DNA from: Nostoc linckia z4
GTDB taxonomy: Bacteria; Cyanobacteriota; Cyanobacteriia; Cyanobacteriales; Nostocaceae
Reading direction: 5' to 3'
Assembly: GCF_002608075.1 (NCBI RefSeq)
Contig: NZ_LAHA01000010.1
Span: 62,001-126,000, forward strand
DNA length: 64,000 nt
The notes below the pieces were generated by a model, which did not search any database, was not told the origin of the DNA, and saw nothing but the letters and a program-made list of their open reading frames with translations. Both the position numbers and the translations under genes were made by a program. Below are positions 16,837 through 25,677 of this stretch, piece after piece. Each line of letters begins with the position of its first letter. Position 1 is the stretch's first letter.

Positions 16837-17637
16837 ATGAGTTTAGAACTAAAACTATCAGGTAAAACAGCGATTGTTACAGGAGGAAGTGCGGGGATTG
16901 GCTTAGCGATCGCCAAAGCTTTGTATAGTGAAGGTGTGAACGTGGCGATCGCAGCTCGTAACCCAGAACGACTAGAAAATGCCGTTAGTGCCATCCAATC
17001 CTTACCCACCACAGGGGCAAAAGTCATCTCCATCAGTGCTGATTTGACTCAGGCCGAAGATGTAGAAAAAGTTGTGTCAACAACTCTGGCACAGTTTGGT
17101 CAGATTGATATTTTGATCAATAACGCCGGTTCAGCCCGTGCCGGCTCATTCCTCGAACTGAGCGACGATGTATTGTTGGACGCTTGGAACTTAAAACTAT
17201 TGGGCTATATTCGCTTAGTCAGAGCCGTTGTACCCCATCAAAAAAATCGAGGTGATGGACGCATAGTCAACATCATCGGTGGTGCAGGACGGACACCTCG
17301 CCCTGGCTTTGTTCCTGGTGGTACCACCAACGCCGCCCTACTCAACTTTACGAGAGGAATTTCTAAAGAGTTAGCCCAATACAACATCCGAATCAATGCC
17401 ATTTCACCTGGTGCTACCGCCACAGAAAGAGCCGAACGCTTGGCACAACAAAACGCCCAAGCACGTGGCATCACCGTAGAACAAGCCAAGGCAGAAACCA
17501 TTCAAGGCATTCCATTAAAGAGAATTGCTCAACCAGAAGAAATTGCATCCTTGGCTCTATTTTTAGTTTCAGACCTTGCGGCATCGATTACAGGAGCAGA
17601 AATTCTTGTTGATGGTGGTTCTACGCCTGGTGTTTAG
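16837..17637 (+). CDS. Short-chain dehydrogenase/reductase family protein lacking the Tyr/Lys pair
   Basis: 266 residues with the classical SDR frame: cofactor motif TGGSAGIG (15-22), an acidic turn followed by NNAG (95-98) and PGATATE (191-197). In the catalytic position the usual Y-x-x-x-K before AAL reads GGTTN (161-165), so both Tyr and Lys are absent, and the usual Ser near 148 is Gly. Divergent SDRs with this replacement exist (the PRK06125 type), so it may be a natural subfamily with another reaction rather than a dead enzyme. It lies 180 bases before the TauD gene, separated by a palindromic element. Confidence 0.85.
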   Translation: MSLELKLSGKTAIVTGGSAGIGLAIAKALYSEGVNVAIAARNPERLENAVSAIQSLPTTGAKVISISADLTQAEDVEKVVSTTLAQFGQIDILINNAGSARAGSFLELSDDVLLDAWNLKLLGYIRLVRAVVPHQKNRGDGRIVNIIGGAGRTPRPGFVPGGTTNAALLNFTRGISKELAQYNIRINAISPGATATERAERLAQQNAQARGITVEQAKAETIQGIPLKRIAQPEEIASLALFLVSDLAASITGAEILVDGGSTPGV

Positions 17638-17640
17638 GGA

Positions 17641-17775
17641 CATGGGGAGATGGGGAGACAAGGGAGAGGGGGAAGACAAGGAGAGAAGTCTGAGCGCCGG
17701 TTTCCGGCGCTCAGACTTCGGAGAGAAAGATTCCTACCTTGTCCCCCTTGTCTTCCTTGTCCTCTTTCCATGCCC
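17641..17775. repeat. Nested inverted-repeat element upstream of tauD
   Basis: The core is a perfect 16-base hairpin, GAAGTCTGAGCGCCGG at 17685-17700 and its complement at 17704-17719 with loop TTT. It is flanked by purine-rich GGGGAGACAAGG-type repeats on the left and complementary CTTGTCCCCCTTGTC-type repeats on the right, so the whole block is an inverted repeat. The GAGCGCCGGCTTCCGGCG core recurs at 49557-49574. It could terminate the SDR transcript or fold in the tauD leader. Confidence 0.8.
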
Positions 17776-17818
17776 AATGCCCAATACCCTTTAATAACAA
17801 ATTAGGAGAAAAAAACAG

Positions 17819-18733
17819 ATGAGTTCCGAATACTTTGACATCAAACCAGTTACCGGACGTATCGGTGCCGAAATCATTGGTGTGAATTTGAGTAACAACC
17901 TCAGCGATGAAGTTATCAGCGATATTCGCAAGACTTTAGTTGAATACAAAGTAATTTTCTTCCGAGATCAACATCAACTCGATGCCAATGGACAAGTAGC
18001 TTTCGCTCGCCGCTTTGGTGAAGTTACTACAGCTCATCCTACCGTTCCCTCACTTCCAGATCATCCAGAAGTCCTGGATTTGAATTACGGCAAAACCACT
18101 TCCCGTGCTAACAGTTGGCACACTGATGTCACATTTGTAGACCGTCCTCCCCTTGGCTCTATTTTGCGGGCACTGGTTATTCCTCCAGTTGGCGGCGATA
18201 CTATCTGGGCAAACTCTGTAACTGCATACCAAGATTTACCAAATCATTTGCGTAGTCTTGCAGATGAACTCTGGGCAGTACATAGCAACGCCTTTGATTA
18301 TGCAACTGGATTTGACCTGCCTGAAGACGTGAAAGCTTACCGAGCAGTTTTCACCTCGACGGTATATGAGACCCTTCATCCAGTAGTACGGGTTCATCCT
18401 GAATCTGGGGAACGTGGGTTATTTATTGGTGGCTTTGTTCGCCAGTTCCGCGGCCTATCAACAACTGAATCGGACGATATTTTAAGACTGTTGCAAGCTT
18501 ACGTAACCCGTCCCGAAAATACAGTTCGTTGGCGTTGGCAAGTTGGTGATGTGGCATTCTGGGATAACCGCGCCACCCAACACTACGCAGTTGCAGATTA
18601 CGGTAACCAACCCCGCCATGTCCAACGAGTGACAATCGTCGGCGACATTCCAGTAGGCATTGATGGTAAACAAAGTCAAGCCGTCAAGGGTGACTCTTCT
18701 GCGTACAACCGACGGGAGGCAGTTGCAGTGTAA
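17819..18733 (+). CDS. tauD: TauD/TfdA-family Fe(II)/2-oxoglutarate dioxygenase (taurine dioxygenase type)
   Basis: 304 residues. It hydroxylates the carbon next to the sulfonate so that sulfite and an aldehyde are released. The iron triad is visible: His101-x-Asp103 (WHTDVTF) and His255 (NRATQHYAV). Arg270 (HVQRVTI) would bind 2-oxoglutarate. These positions nearly coincide with E. coli TauD (99, 101, 255, 270). The start ATG has AGGAG about ten bases upstream. The true substrate could be taurine or another sulfonate. It sits between the SDR gene and the NtaA/DmoA-type monooxygenase, supporting an organosulfur role. Confidence 0.88.
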   Translation: MSSEYFDIKPVTGRIGAEIIGVNLSNNLSDEVISDIRKTLVEYKVIFFRDQHQLDANGQVAFARRFGEVTTAHPTVPSLPDHPEVLDLNYGKTTSRANSWHTDVTFVDRPPLGSILRALVIPPVGGDTIWANSVTAYQDLPNHLRSLADELWAVHSNAFDYATGFDLPEDVKAYRAVFTSTVYETLHPVVRVHPESGERGLFIGGFVRQFRGLSTTESDDILRLLQAYVTRPENTVRWRWQVGDVAFWDNRATQHYAVADYGNQPRHVQRVTIVGDIPVGIDGKQSQAVKGDSSAYNRREAVAV

Positions 18734-18877
18734 GGGGGAGTGGGGAGACAAGGTAGACAAGGGAGACAAGGAGAATAATTCTTAACTCTTGTACAGACGC
18801 GATTCATCGCGTCTATACTCCTAACTCCTCAGTCAACACTCCCCAACTTAATAAGTAAGTTTTTGTAGAAATAAAAA

Positions 18878-20251
18878 ATGAGTCAGAAAAAACAAATTAA
18901 GCTAGGTGCATTTTTACCAGGTTCAGGTCATCACGTAGCGGCTTGGCGACACCCCAACTCTCAAGCGGACGGAGGCCTGAATTTTCAGCATTACAAGCGA
19001 CTGGCACAGACAGCCGAACGCGGTAAATTTGATATGCTTTTTCTTGCAGACGGTTTAGCTGTTTGGGATCAAGGAAAAGGAAGAGAGGCTTTTAGTCGTT
19101 CGGGACAATTCAGCGTCCACTTTGAACCGCTAACTTTATTATCAGCACTATCTGTAGTGACAGAGCATATCGGTTTGGTGGCAACGGCATCAACTACTTA
19201 TGATGAACCCTTCCACCTTGCCCGCAAGTTTGCTTCGTTAGATTACTTGAGTGGTGGGCGTGCGGGATGGAATGTGGTCACTTCTTCTGCTGAAGCCGCA
19301 GCGAAAAACTTCAGCCGAGAAGAACATTTAGAACACTCACTGCGTTATGAAAGAGCAAGGGAATTTTTAGAAGTTACTTCCAAGCTTTGGGATAGTTGGG
19401 AAGATGACGCTTTTTTACGCGATAAAGAATCGGGTATTTATTTCGACCCTGATAAGCTACATATCCCCAACCATAAAGGTGAATATTTCTCAGTGCGCGG
19501 GCCGCTGAATGTAGCCCGTCCCATCCAAGGGTATCCAGTGATTGTGCAAGCTGGTTCTTCTGAGGCTGGGCAAGACTTAGCAGCACAAACGGCAGAGGCA
19601 ATTTTTACAGCCCAACAAACTCTTGCGGAAGCCCAGGTTTTTTATTCTAGTGTGAAAGGTAGACTGAGCAAATACGGGCGATCGCCTGACCATCTGAAGA
19701 TTATGCCTGGTGTATTTCCGGTAATTGGCAGAACTGAGGAGGAAGCTAAAGAGAAGTACCAGCAACTTCAAGAGTTGATTCATCCATCGGTAGGATTAGG
19801 GTTACTTTCAGGACTTATAGGCGGACACGATTTATCGAAATACCCCTTGGACGGGCCACTACCAGATTTGCCAGATACCAACGGTGGCAAAAGTCGCTTG
19901 CAGTTAATTACCGACCTTGCACGGAGAGAGAATTTAACTATCCGGCAACTATATTTGTGGATTGCTGGGGCACGGGGACATCGGACAATTTTGGGAACAC
20001 CAGAGCAAATTGCTGACCAGCTCGAAGACTGGTTTATTAACGATGGTGCTGATGGATTTAATATTATGCCACCTTGGCTACCTGGTGGTTTGGATGAATT
20101 TGTCGATTTGGTGATTCCAGAACTGCAACGCCGGGGTTTATTCCGCACCGAATATGAAGGGCGTACCCTGCGCGAGAATCTTGGTTTACCTCGTCCAGTC
20201 AATCAGTTCACCAAAGTTGCATCGTCTGAATTAGCGGGTGCTTTGAGATAA
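18878..20251 (+). CDS. NtaA/SnaA/DszA-type FMN-dependent monooxygenase (LLM class)
   Basis: 457 residues. The N-terminus (KKQIKLGAFLPGSGHHVAAW and then WRHP) and the AGWNVVTS segment with the NFSREEH stretch after it are typical of the nitrilotriacetate/DszA/dimethyl-sulfide monooxygenase group, which needs FMNH2 from a separate reductase. The C-terminal DGFNIMPPWLPGGLDEFVDLV is also characteristic. In this setting, next to TauD and with SsuD and TauE genes nearby, an organosulfur substrate is plausible. The reductase partner was not found in the window. Confidence 0.88.
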   Translation: MSQKKQIKLGAFLPGSGHHVAAWRHPNSQADGGLNFQHYKRLAQTAERGKFDMLFLADGLAVWDQGKGREAFSRSGQFSVHFEPLTLLSALSVVTEHIGLVATASTTYDEPFHLARKFASLDYLSGGRAGWNVVTSSAEAAAKNFSREEHLEHSLRYERAREFLEVTSKLWDSWEDDAFLRDKESGIYFDPDKLHIPNHKGEYFSVRGPLNVARPIQGYPVIVQAGSSEAGQDLAAQTAEAIFTAQQTLAEAQVFYSSVKGRLSKYGRSPDHLKIMPGVFPVIGRTEEEAKEKYQQLQELIHPSVGLGLLSGLIGGHDLSKYPLDGPLPDLPDTNGGKSRLQLITDLARRENLTIRQLYLWIAGARGHRTILGTPEQIADQLEDWFINDGADGFNIMPPWLPGGLDEFVDLVIPELQRRGLFRTEYEGRTLRENLGLPRPVNQFTKVASSELAGALR

Positions 20252-20279
20252 TTTCACTAAAGGGCGATCGCACTTTTTC

Positions 20280-20873
20280 ATGAAACTCTTTTATACACCT
20301 AACTCTCCCTACGCACGCATAGCACGGGTAACTGCGCTAGAACTGAATCTGGGCGATCGCATTCAAATGCAGAAAGTCACTGTACGAGATTCAAACAGCG
20401 ATTTACTGCATTACAACCCTACAGGTAAAGTTCCAACCCTAGCGACTGATGACGGATTTATCTTAAGTGAAAGCCGGATAATATGCGTTTATCTAAATCA
20501 GTTCAATCCGGAAATCAAAGTAGTTGCTGACATTTCTAATGGCTTTTTACAGCAACTTGAAGGCATAGCTGGTGGGTTTATAGATGGCATTGCTGTTTGG
20601 GTGCGGGAGTTACGGCGTCCTTTAACAGAGCAATCTCCAGGGGTAATTGAGTTAGAGCGATCGCGTGCTTTGCGAATTCTAAACTACTTCGAGAAGATAT
20701 CAGAAAAACTCGACCAAACTCCTAAGTTGGCTCACATCACCATCGCCTCTGCACTGGGATTAGAAAGTCGTCTCCCCCAATTGCAATGGCGGCAGAACTA
20801 TTCCAAACTTGCTCAGTGGTATGATGAATTTTCTGGGCGACCCTCCTTTCAACTGACAAAACCAGAATCATAG
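20280..20873 (+). CDS. Glutathione S-transferase family protein, copy 1
   Basis: 197 residues with a thioredoxin-like N-terminal half beginning MKLFYTPNSPYARIARVTAL and the cis-proline/Ser motif NPTGKVPTL...ESRII, then a helical C-terminal half. Ser9 in TPNSPYAR lies where GSTs activate glutathione. The gene starts 28 bases after the monooxygenase, so they are probably co-transcribed. Copy 2 follows after a 59-base gap and is clearly a recent duplicate. GSTs often conjugate or cleave thioether intermediates, which would suit this region. Confidence 0.88.
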   Translation: MKLFYTPNSPYARIARVTALELNLGDRIQMQKVTVRDSNSDLLHYNPTGKVPTLATDDGFILSESRIICVYLNQFNPEIKVVADISNGFLQQLEGIAGGFIDGIAVWVRELRRPLTEQSPGVIELERSRALRILNYFEKISEKLDQTPKLAHITIASALGLESRLPQLQWRQNYSKLAQWYDEFSGRPSFQLTKPES

Positions 20874-20932
20874 AAACTGGGACTTTTTAATTTTTTACTT
20901 TTGTTCTTGATTTGGGGATATGGCAGTTTGTT

Positions 20933-21529
20933 ATGAAACTCTTTTACACACCAAAATCTCAATACGCCCGCATAGCCAGGGTTGCTATTATTGAGCTAAA
21001 TTTAAGCGATCGCGTGGAACTGCAAGAAGTTACGGTGCGCGATCCCAATAGCGAATTACTCAATTACAATCCCACAGGTAAAGTTCCAACTTTAGCGACT
21101 GATGACGGATTTATTTTGAGCGAAACGCGAATCATCGTCAGTTATTTGAATCGCTTAAATCCGGAAATCAAAGTTGTTGCTGATGATTCTGACGGATTTT
21201 CACAGCAGCTTGAAGGCATCACAACTGCATTTATTGATGGTATTAGTATTTGGGCACGGGAGCGGATATTCCGTGCCGAAAGCGAGCAATCGCCAAAGAT
21301 AATTGAGTTAGAGCGATCGCGTGCTTTACGAATTTTAGACTACTTCGAGAAGATTTCCGAAAAACTCGACCAAACTCCAAAACTAGCTCATATAACCCTC
21401 GCTTCTGCACTTGGATTAGAAATTCGCCTGCCCGAATTGCAATGGCGACAGAAGTATCCCAAACTTGCTCAATGGTATGATGAATTTTCTGGGCGACCGT
21501 CCCTACAATTGACGAAACCAGAGTCTTAA
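20933..21529 (+). CDS. Glutathione S-transferase family protein, copy 2
   Basis: 198 residues from the ATG at 20933; the in-frame ATG at 20912 would add seven residues not matched in copy 1. By eye most residues are shared with copy 1, including NPTGKVPTLATDDGFILSE and the C-terminal WYDEFSGRPSLQLTKPES. Differences cluster in the middle helical part (a two-residue expansion near ARERIFRAESEQ), the area that shapes the substrate pocket. This is a tandem duplication with early divergence. Confidence 0.88.
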   Translation: MKLFYTPKSQYARIARVAIIELNLSDRVELQEVTVRDPNSELLNYNPTGKVPTLATDDGFILSETRIIVSYLNRLNPEIKVVADDSDGFSQQLEGITTAFIDGISIWARERIFRAESEQSPKIIELERSRALRILDYFEKISEKLDQTPKLAHITLASALGLEIRLPELQWRQKYPKLAQWYDEFSGRPSLQLTKPES

Positions 21530-21603
21530 AAACTCAAATTTCGTTTGGTCTGTCAGTCCAGTGATTTCAACAATACAATCGGGTTTCAGAAAACCTTTTT
21601 TGC

Positions 21604-22575
21604 GTGTTAGGCATCCTGACAGTTCTTCTATCGTCCTTTGTTTTGGCGTTTCACAACATTACCGTGCGAGTTTTGTTTTCAGAACATCTCGTACTCAATT
21701 TATTTTTACTTGGTGGATACGTTAAACCGGATTTGCAGAATTCATTTTTGTTGATGTTTATGCGAATGCTACTCGTAGTTCCACTCATGGCATCTTTGGC
21801 ATTCAAACTTTATCCATCTGCTTTTGTAGAATTACGAGAGTTATTCACTCGTCAATATCGGAATGTTCTGATTCAAGCCCTTAGCTGTGGAGTGCTGATG
21901 TTTGTCTACATTGCCTTAATCTACATTGCTATTGGCTTAATTCCCACTGGAATCGCTACAACCCTTTTCTTCACCTATCCCGTATTTACGGCTTTGCTTT
22001 CTTGGAAGTTTTTTAGCCAACGCCCTACATTCTTGCGTTGGTTGGTGATGGGGATCATTTTGATAGGTTGCGTTCTTGTTATTCCTCAATCTTCTGGAAA
22101 CCACAGCAATCATACTATTATGGTTGGCATTTTGGCCAGTGTTAGTTCTGGCGTTGTTTATGCCTTCTATAACGTGATTGCCCAAAAATGTTTAGAAAAA
22201 TTTCATCCAGTTCCCTTTACTTGGATCAGCTTTGCTTCCACCCTCGTACTCTCTGGTATTAGCTTACTGTTCTGGCCAGTTCCTACTGCCCAACTTGACT
22301 GGACGCCTCTGTGGATTGGTAGTATATTTTCGGGTTTAGTTAGCTTTATCGGACACATTTTGAACAACTTAGGAATTCGGATGATTGGTGCAACTACCGC
22401 ATCAATAATTGGTTCTAGTAGTCCAGCTTTAACGGCGATAGTAGCCTGGATAACTATTAGTGAAACTTTAAACTTGACTCAAATTATGGGGATTGCTGTT
22501 GTTACGCTTGGCATTGCTTTGCTGAGTGGAGAAAGCTTTTTTCAATCACTGAAAATTAGGAGGACTGGGGGCTAG
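21604..22575 (+). CDS. DMT-superfamily permease with two EamA domains
   Basis: 323 residues with about ten hydrophobic helices in two similar halves, the second starting near residue 180 (ILASVSSGVVYAFYNVIAQ) and ending in GIRMIGATTASIIGSSSPALTAI. The start is a GTG at 21604. EamA proteins export or import small metabolites such as amino acids and cysteine-related thiols; the direction cannot be told from sequence. It follows the GST pair by 74 bases on the same strand. Confidence 0.85.
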   Translation: MLGILTVLLSSFVLAFHNITVRVLFSEHLVLNLFLLGGYVKPDLQNSFLLMFMRMLLVVPLMASLAFKLYPSAFVELRELFTRQYRNVLIQALSCGVLMFVYIALIYIAIGLIPTGIATTLFFTYPVFTALLSWKFFSQRPTFLRWLVMGIILIGCVLVIPQSSGNHSNHTIMVGILASVSSGVVYAFYNVIAQKCLEKFHPVPFTWISFASTLVLSGISLLFWPVPTAQLDWTPLWIGSIFSGLVSFIGHILNNLGIRMIGATTASIIGSSSPALTAIVAWITISETLNLTQIMGIAVVTLGIALLSGESFFQSLKIRRTGG

Positions 22576-22679
22576 GGATTGGGGATTATAAACAGTTAAT
22601 TGAGTAAACAAACTTTTGTTTTTAAACGCAGAGGGCGCAGAGTAAAACGCAGAGTTACGCAGAGGTTTGCCCAGCAAAT

Positions 22680-23336
22680 ATGATTGTTAATACTATTCTT
22701 TTCGATTTAGATGGAACATTGACAGATCCTAAGCTTGGTATTACTCGCTGTATTCAGTATGCCCTATCTGAACTCGGCTACCAATCACCAGATGCTGAGG
22801 AATTGCATTGGTGTATTGGGCCTCCACTCAAAGATAGTTTTTCGCAGTTACTTAAGACTTCAGATATTGCATTAGTTGAGAAGGCGCTTTCACTTTATCG
22901 GAGTCGCTTTTCCACGATTGGATTATTTGAAAATTTGCTTTATCCGCAGATTGTAGAAACTTTAAAAGTAATTAAGTTTGCTGGATATAAAACTTTTGTT
23001 GCTACTTCCAAACCACAGGTTTATGCTACACGGATTATTAAATATTTTTCTTTGTCATTGCTTTTTGATGGCATTTATGGTAGCGAATTTGATGGCACTC
23101 GGAGTGCAAAAGCTGACTTGATTTCTCACATTTTACTCGCAGAAAACCTTTCACCTTCTAGTGTGGTAATGGTTGGCGACCGCCAACATGACATAATCGG
23201 AGCCAAGCGCAATCATATTGCTGCAATTGGTGTTACTTACGGCTATGGAACTGAGGAGGAATTAAAGACTCATGGTGCTGATTTTATAGCTCATTGCCCA
23301 GAAAATATTCCAGAACTTATAATTCATAATTTTTAA
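22680..23336 (+). CDS. HAD-family phosphatase, phosphoglycolate-phosphatase-like
   Basis: 218 residues. Motif I is FDLDGTLTD (8-16), where the first Asp is the nucleophile; motif II lies in the VATSKP segment; Lys in RSAKADL gives motif III; motif IV is VGDRQHDIIGAKRN. A helical cap domain between motifs I and II makes it subfamily IA. Such enzymes remove phosphate from small sugar or glycolate phosphates. The gap to the TauE gene is 16 bases, indicating an operon. Confidence 0.88.
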   Translation: MIVNTILFDLDGTLTDPKLGITRCIQYALSELGYQSPDAEELHWCIGPPLKDSFSQLLKTSDIALVEKALSLYRSRFSTIGLFENLLYPQIVETLKVIKFAGYKTFVATSKPQVYATRIIKYFSLSLLFDGIYGSEFDGTRSAKADLISHILLAENLSPSSVVMVGDRQHDIIGAKRNHIAAIGVTYGYGTEEELKTHGADFIAHCPENIPELIIHNF

Positions 23337-23352
23337 TTTATCACTCAAAAAA

Positions 23353-24129
23353 ATGCCGCCATCTTTAACATTTATTCATAGCTTACTTTTGTTCATTACC
23401 GCTTTTATTGCAGGCGGGCTGAATGCTGTAGCAGGCGGCGGAAGCTTTATTACTTTTCCAGCCTTGATATTTACTGGTGTGCCGCCCATTGCGGCTAATG
23501 CTACAAATAATACTGCTATTTGGGTAGCATCTTTAGCCAGTGCCGGAGCTTATCGTAAAGATTTAGGCATCAAAAAAGAAGTTTTCTTGCTTTTATGTGG
23601 CATCAGTCTTATTGGTGGAATTATCGGCTCTGTGGCTTTATTATATACATCATCAGATGTGTTTAAAAAGCTGATTCCCTATTTACTACTACTGGCAACA
23701 TTAGTGTTTACCTTTGGCGATCATCTCAGAAATTGGTTGCAACTTCAAAGCAAAAAATCATCACCTGACTCTGTACCTTTATTTCATCTAGTGCTGGCTC
23801 AATTGGCGATCGCAATTTATGGCGGTTTCTTCGGAGCGGGTTTAGGAATATTAATGCTGGCAACTTTATCATTTTTAGGCATCAAAAGTATTCATACAAT
23901 GAATGCCTTTAAGACATTTTTAGGCAGTTGTATCAATGGAATTGCAATTATTCCCTTTATTTTTGCAGGTGTAATTGCTTGGCATCAAGCAATTTTAATG
24001 GCAGTGGGTGGTTCTTTAGGTGGTTATTTAAGCGCTCACTACGCACGTAAACTGGAACCCCAATTAATTCGGAGATTTGTTTTAGTTGTTGCCTTCAGCA
24101 TGACCATCTACTTTTTTGTTACTGGCTAG
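23353..24129 (+). CDS. Sulfite exporter TauE/SafE-family membrane protein
   Basis: 258 residues with about eight hydrophobic helices. The family signature is GGLNAVAGGGSFITFPAL near residues 21-38 and the repeat GFFGAGLGILMLATLSFLG in the second half. TauE/SafE proteins export sulfite, sulfoacetate or related anions. In a region with three enzymes that would release sulfite, export or detoxification of surplus sulfite is a reasonable role (inference). Co-transcribed with the HAD gene. Confidence 0.88.
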   Translation: MPPSLTFIHSLLLFITAFIAGGLNAVAGGGSFITFPALIFTGVPPIAANATNNTAIWVASLASAGAYRKDLGIKKEVFLLLCGISLIGGIIGSVALLYTSSDVFKKLIPYLLLLATLVFTFGDHLRNWLQLQSKKSSPDSVPLFHLVLAQLAIAIYGGFFGAGLGILMLATLSFLGIKSIHTMNAFKTFLGSCINGIAIIPFIFAGVIAWHQAILMAVGGSLGGYLSAHYARKLEPQLIRRFVLVVAFSMTIYFFVTG

Positions 24130-24130
24130 A

Positions 24131-24201
24131 TTAGGAATTTTAGATTTTAGATTTTGGATTTTAGATTAAATTCCAAAATCCAAAATCCAAAATCCAAAAT
24201 T
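24131..24201. repeat. AAAATCC-type inverted repeat
   Basis: Left half reads TTTTAGATTTTAGATTTTGG, right half CCAAAATCCAAAATCCAAAA, forming a long hairpin directly after the TauE gene and before the MFS remnant. It can act as a terminator and belongs to the repeat family at 49524-49695. Confidence 0.85.
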
Positions 24202-24203
24202 GA

Positions 24204-24521
24204 ATTTCCCAATCCCCAATCCTATGCTTATTTTCCCTGTTGGCGGCTGGTTTCGGATTTATTTTGCAGATAATTACCGGACGCACTTTGCTGCAATCGT
24301 TAGTTACTGATGAAAATCGCGGTCAAGTCACAGGACTTTACGTTATGACATCAACAGGTGCAGTACCTATAGGCAATCTCATTGGCGGCGCACTCGCAAG
24401 TTATATTGGTGCTGCCAATAGTGTCATTCTCGCTGCTAGTGTTTGTGTTGTCGGGTCATTTTTATTTATGCAACAAGTTTCTAGCTTCCGTGATTTGGTT
24501 CGTCAAAAAGTTCATAATTAG
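24204..24521 (+). pseudogene. C-terminal remnant of an MFS transporter
   Basis: An open frame from 24204 with no ATG; a TTG at 24240 would give 93 residues. The text VTDENRGQVTGLYVMTSTGAVPIGNLIGGALAS matches the last quarter of MFS_3 exporters, including the one at 10833-12137 (VIVDENKRGRVTS, GNLFFGGLAD). The first three quarters are missing and a repeat stands where they should be, so it is a truncated gene. Deletion at the repeat is likely. Confidence 0.8.
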
Positions 24522-24548
24522 TTTTACAAGCAAAAGTTGGTAACAACA

Positions 24549-24935
24549 ATGACCACAGTAAATGACCCTGGCATTGTAGCTGAAGTGACTGAGTTATATC
24601 TTCAATATGAGGAAGCGCTTTCTAATAATAATTTAGAAGTCATGGATAGCTTATTTTGGGATGCGCCTGAAGTAGTGCGGTTCGGGGTAACAGAAAATCT
24701 CTATGGTAGCGATGAAATTCGTAACTTTCGCGCCTCTCGACCAAATCCAAAAATAGAGCGAGAAATTTCAAATCTTAAAGTTGTCACATTTGGAAAAGAC
24801 ACAGCCACCGTCACTTTAGAGTTTCGTCGCATTATCAATGGTGTTGAGCGTTTCGGGCGACAAAGCCAGACTTGGTATAGATTTACTCAAGGATGGAAAG
24901 TAGTTTCAGCACACGTTTCTTTGTTACCTGTGTAA
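24549..24935 (+). CDS. HpxZ/AtzH-like protein of the NTF2/SnoaL fold (DUF3225)
   Basis: 128 residues from the ATG at 24549 (a TTG at 24537 would add four). The segments [33 protein letters not shown] and [23 protein letters not shown] are those of the HpxZ family, associated with oxalurate or amide catabolism in other bacteria. No amidase partner is seen here, so the role is open. It heads a tight same-strand operon (gaps of 11, 5, 31 and 5 bases) with the metallo-beta-lactamase, methyltransferase, phosphatase and NUDIX genes. Confidence 0.82.
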   Translation: MTTVNDPGIVAEVTELYLQYEEALSNNNLEVMDSLFWDAPEVVRFGVTENLYGSDEIRNFRASRPNPKIEREISNLKVVTFGKDTATVTLEFRRIINGVERFGRQSQTWYRFTQGWKVVSAHVSLLPV

Positions 24936-24946
24936 ATTTTAAAATT

Positions 24947-25672
24947 ATGACAACTATTACTGAAATCGCCCCGGACATCTATCGTATCTCAACCTATGAC
25001 CCAAACATAGATTTGCAATTTATCCAGTTTTTAGTTAAAGACGAAGAACCATTATTGTTTCATACTGGTCTTAAAGGAATGTTTCCACTAGTACGTGATG
25101 CAGTGGAAAAGATTCTTGAGCCATCAAAAATTCGTTGGATTAGTTTTAGTCATTTTGAAGCAGATGAATGTGGTTCTCTTAATGAATGGCTGGCTATTGC
25201 GTCAAATGCTCAGACAGTTTGTAGTCCTTTAGCAAGCTTTGTGAGCATAGATGATTTTGCCATTCGTCCATCCAAAAGTATGCAACACGCTGAAGTTTTA
25301 AACACTGGTAAATATAGTTTTCAGTTTTACCATACACCACAAGTTCCCCACGGCTGGGATGCCGGATTATTGTTTGAAACTAACAATAAAACACTGTTTT
25401 GCTCAGATTTATTTCACCAATTTGGAGATTTAGAGGCAATAACTGAGTCTGACGTTATAGACCGATTCCGTCAAACAATAGTCAACTATGAAGCAAGTCC
25501 TTTCCCTAATTACATACCATACACAACACATACCACTCGCATTCTCCAAGAATTAGCTTTACTCCAGCCGCGTACCTTAGCAACAATGCACGGGACAACG
25601 TTTGTTGGAGATGGGGAACGTGCATTGCAGGATTTAGCTGTGACGTTACGGGAAGTTTTGGTGAAGGAGTAG
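24947..25672 (+). CDS. Metallo-beta-lactamase-fold protein, flavodiiron/ODP-like
   Basis: 241 residues from the ATG at 24947; the frame is open upstream into the HpxZ-like gene but that part is out of family. The metal motif HFEADE (69-74) matches the HxExD of flavodiiron oxygen reductases except that the next His is Glu. Further ligands would be the His in VPHGWDAG, the Asp in LFCSDLF and the His in ATMHGTT. There is no flavodoxin domain, so it is the lone lactamase-like part, as in ODP oxygen sensors. Redox or oxygen sensing, or hydrolysis, are both possible. Confidence 0.8.
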   Translation: MTTITEIAPDIYRISTYDPNIDLQFIQFLVKDEEPLLFHTGLKGMFPLVRDAVEKILEPSKIRWISFSHFEADECGSLNEWLAIASNAQTVCSPLASFVSIDDFAIRPSKSMQHAEVLNTGKYSFQFYHTPQVPHGWDAGLLFETNNKTLFCSDLFHQFGDLEAITESDVIDRFRQTIVNYEASPFPNYIPYTTHTTRILQELALLQPRTLATMHGTTFVGDGERALQDLAVTLREVLVKE

Positions 25673-25677
25673 AAATA

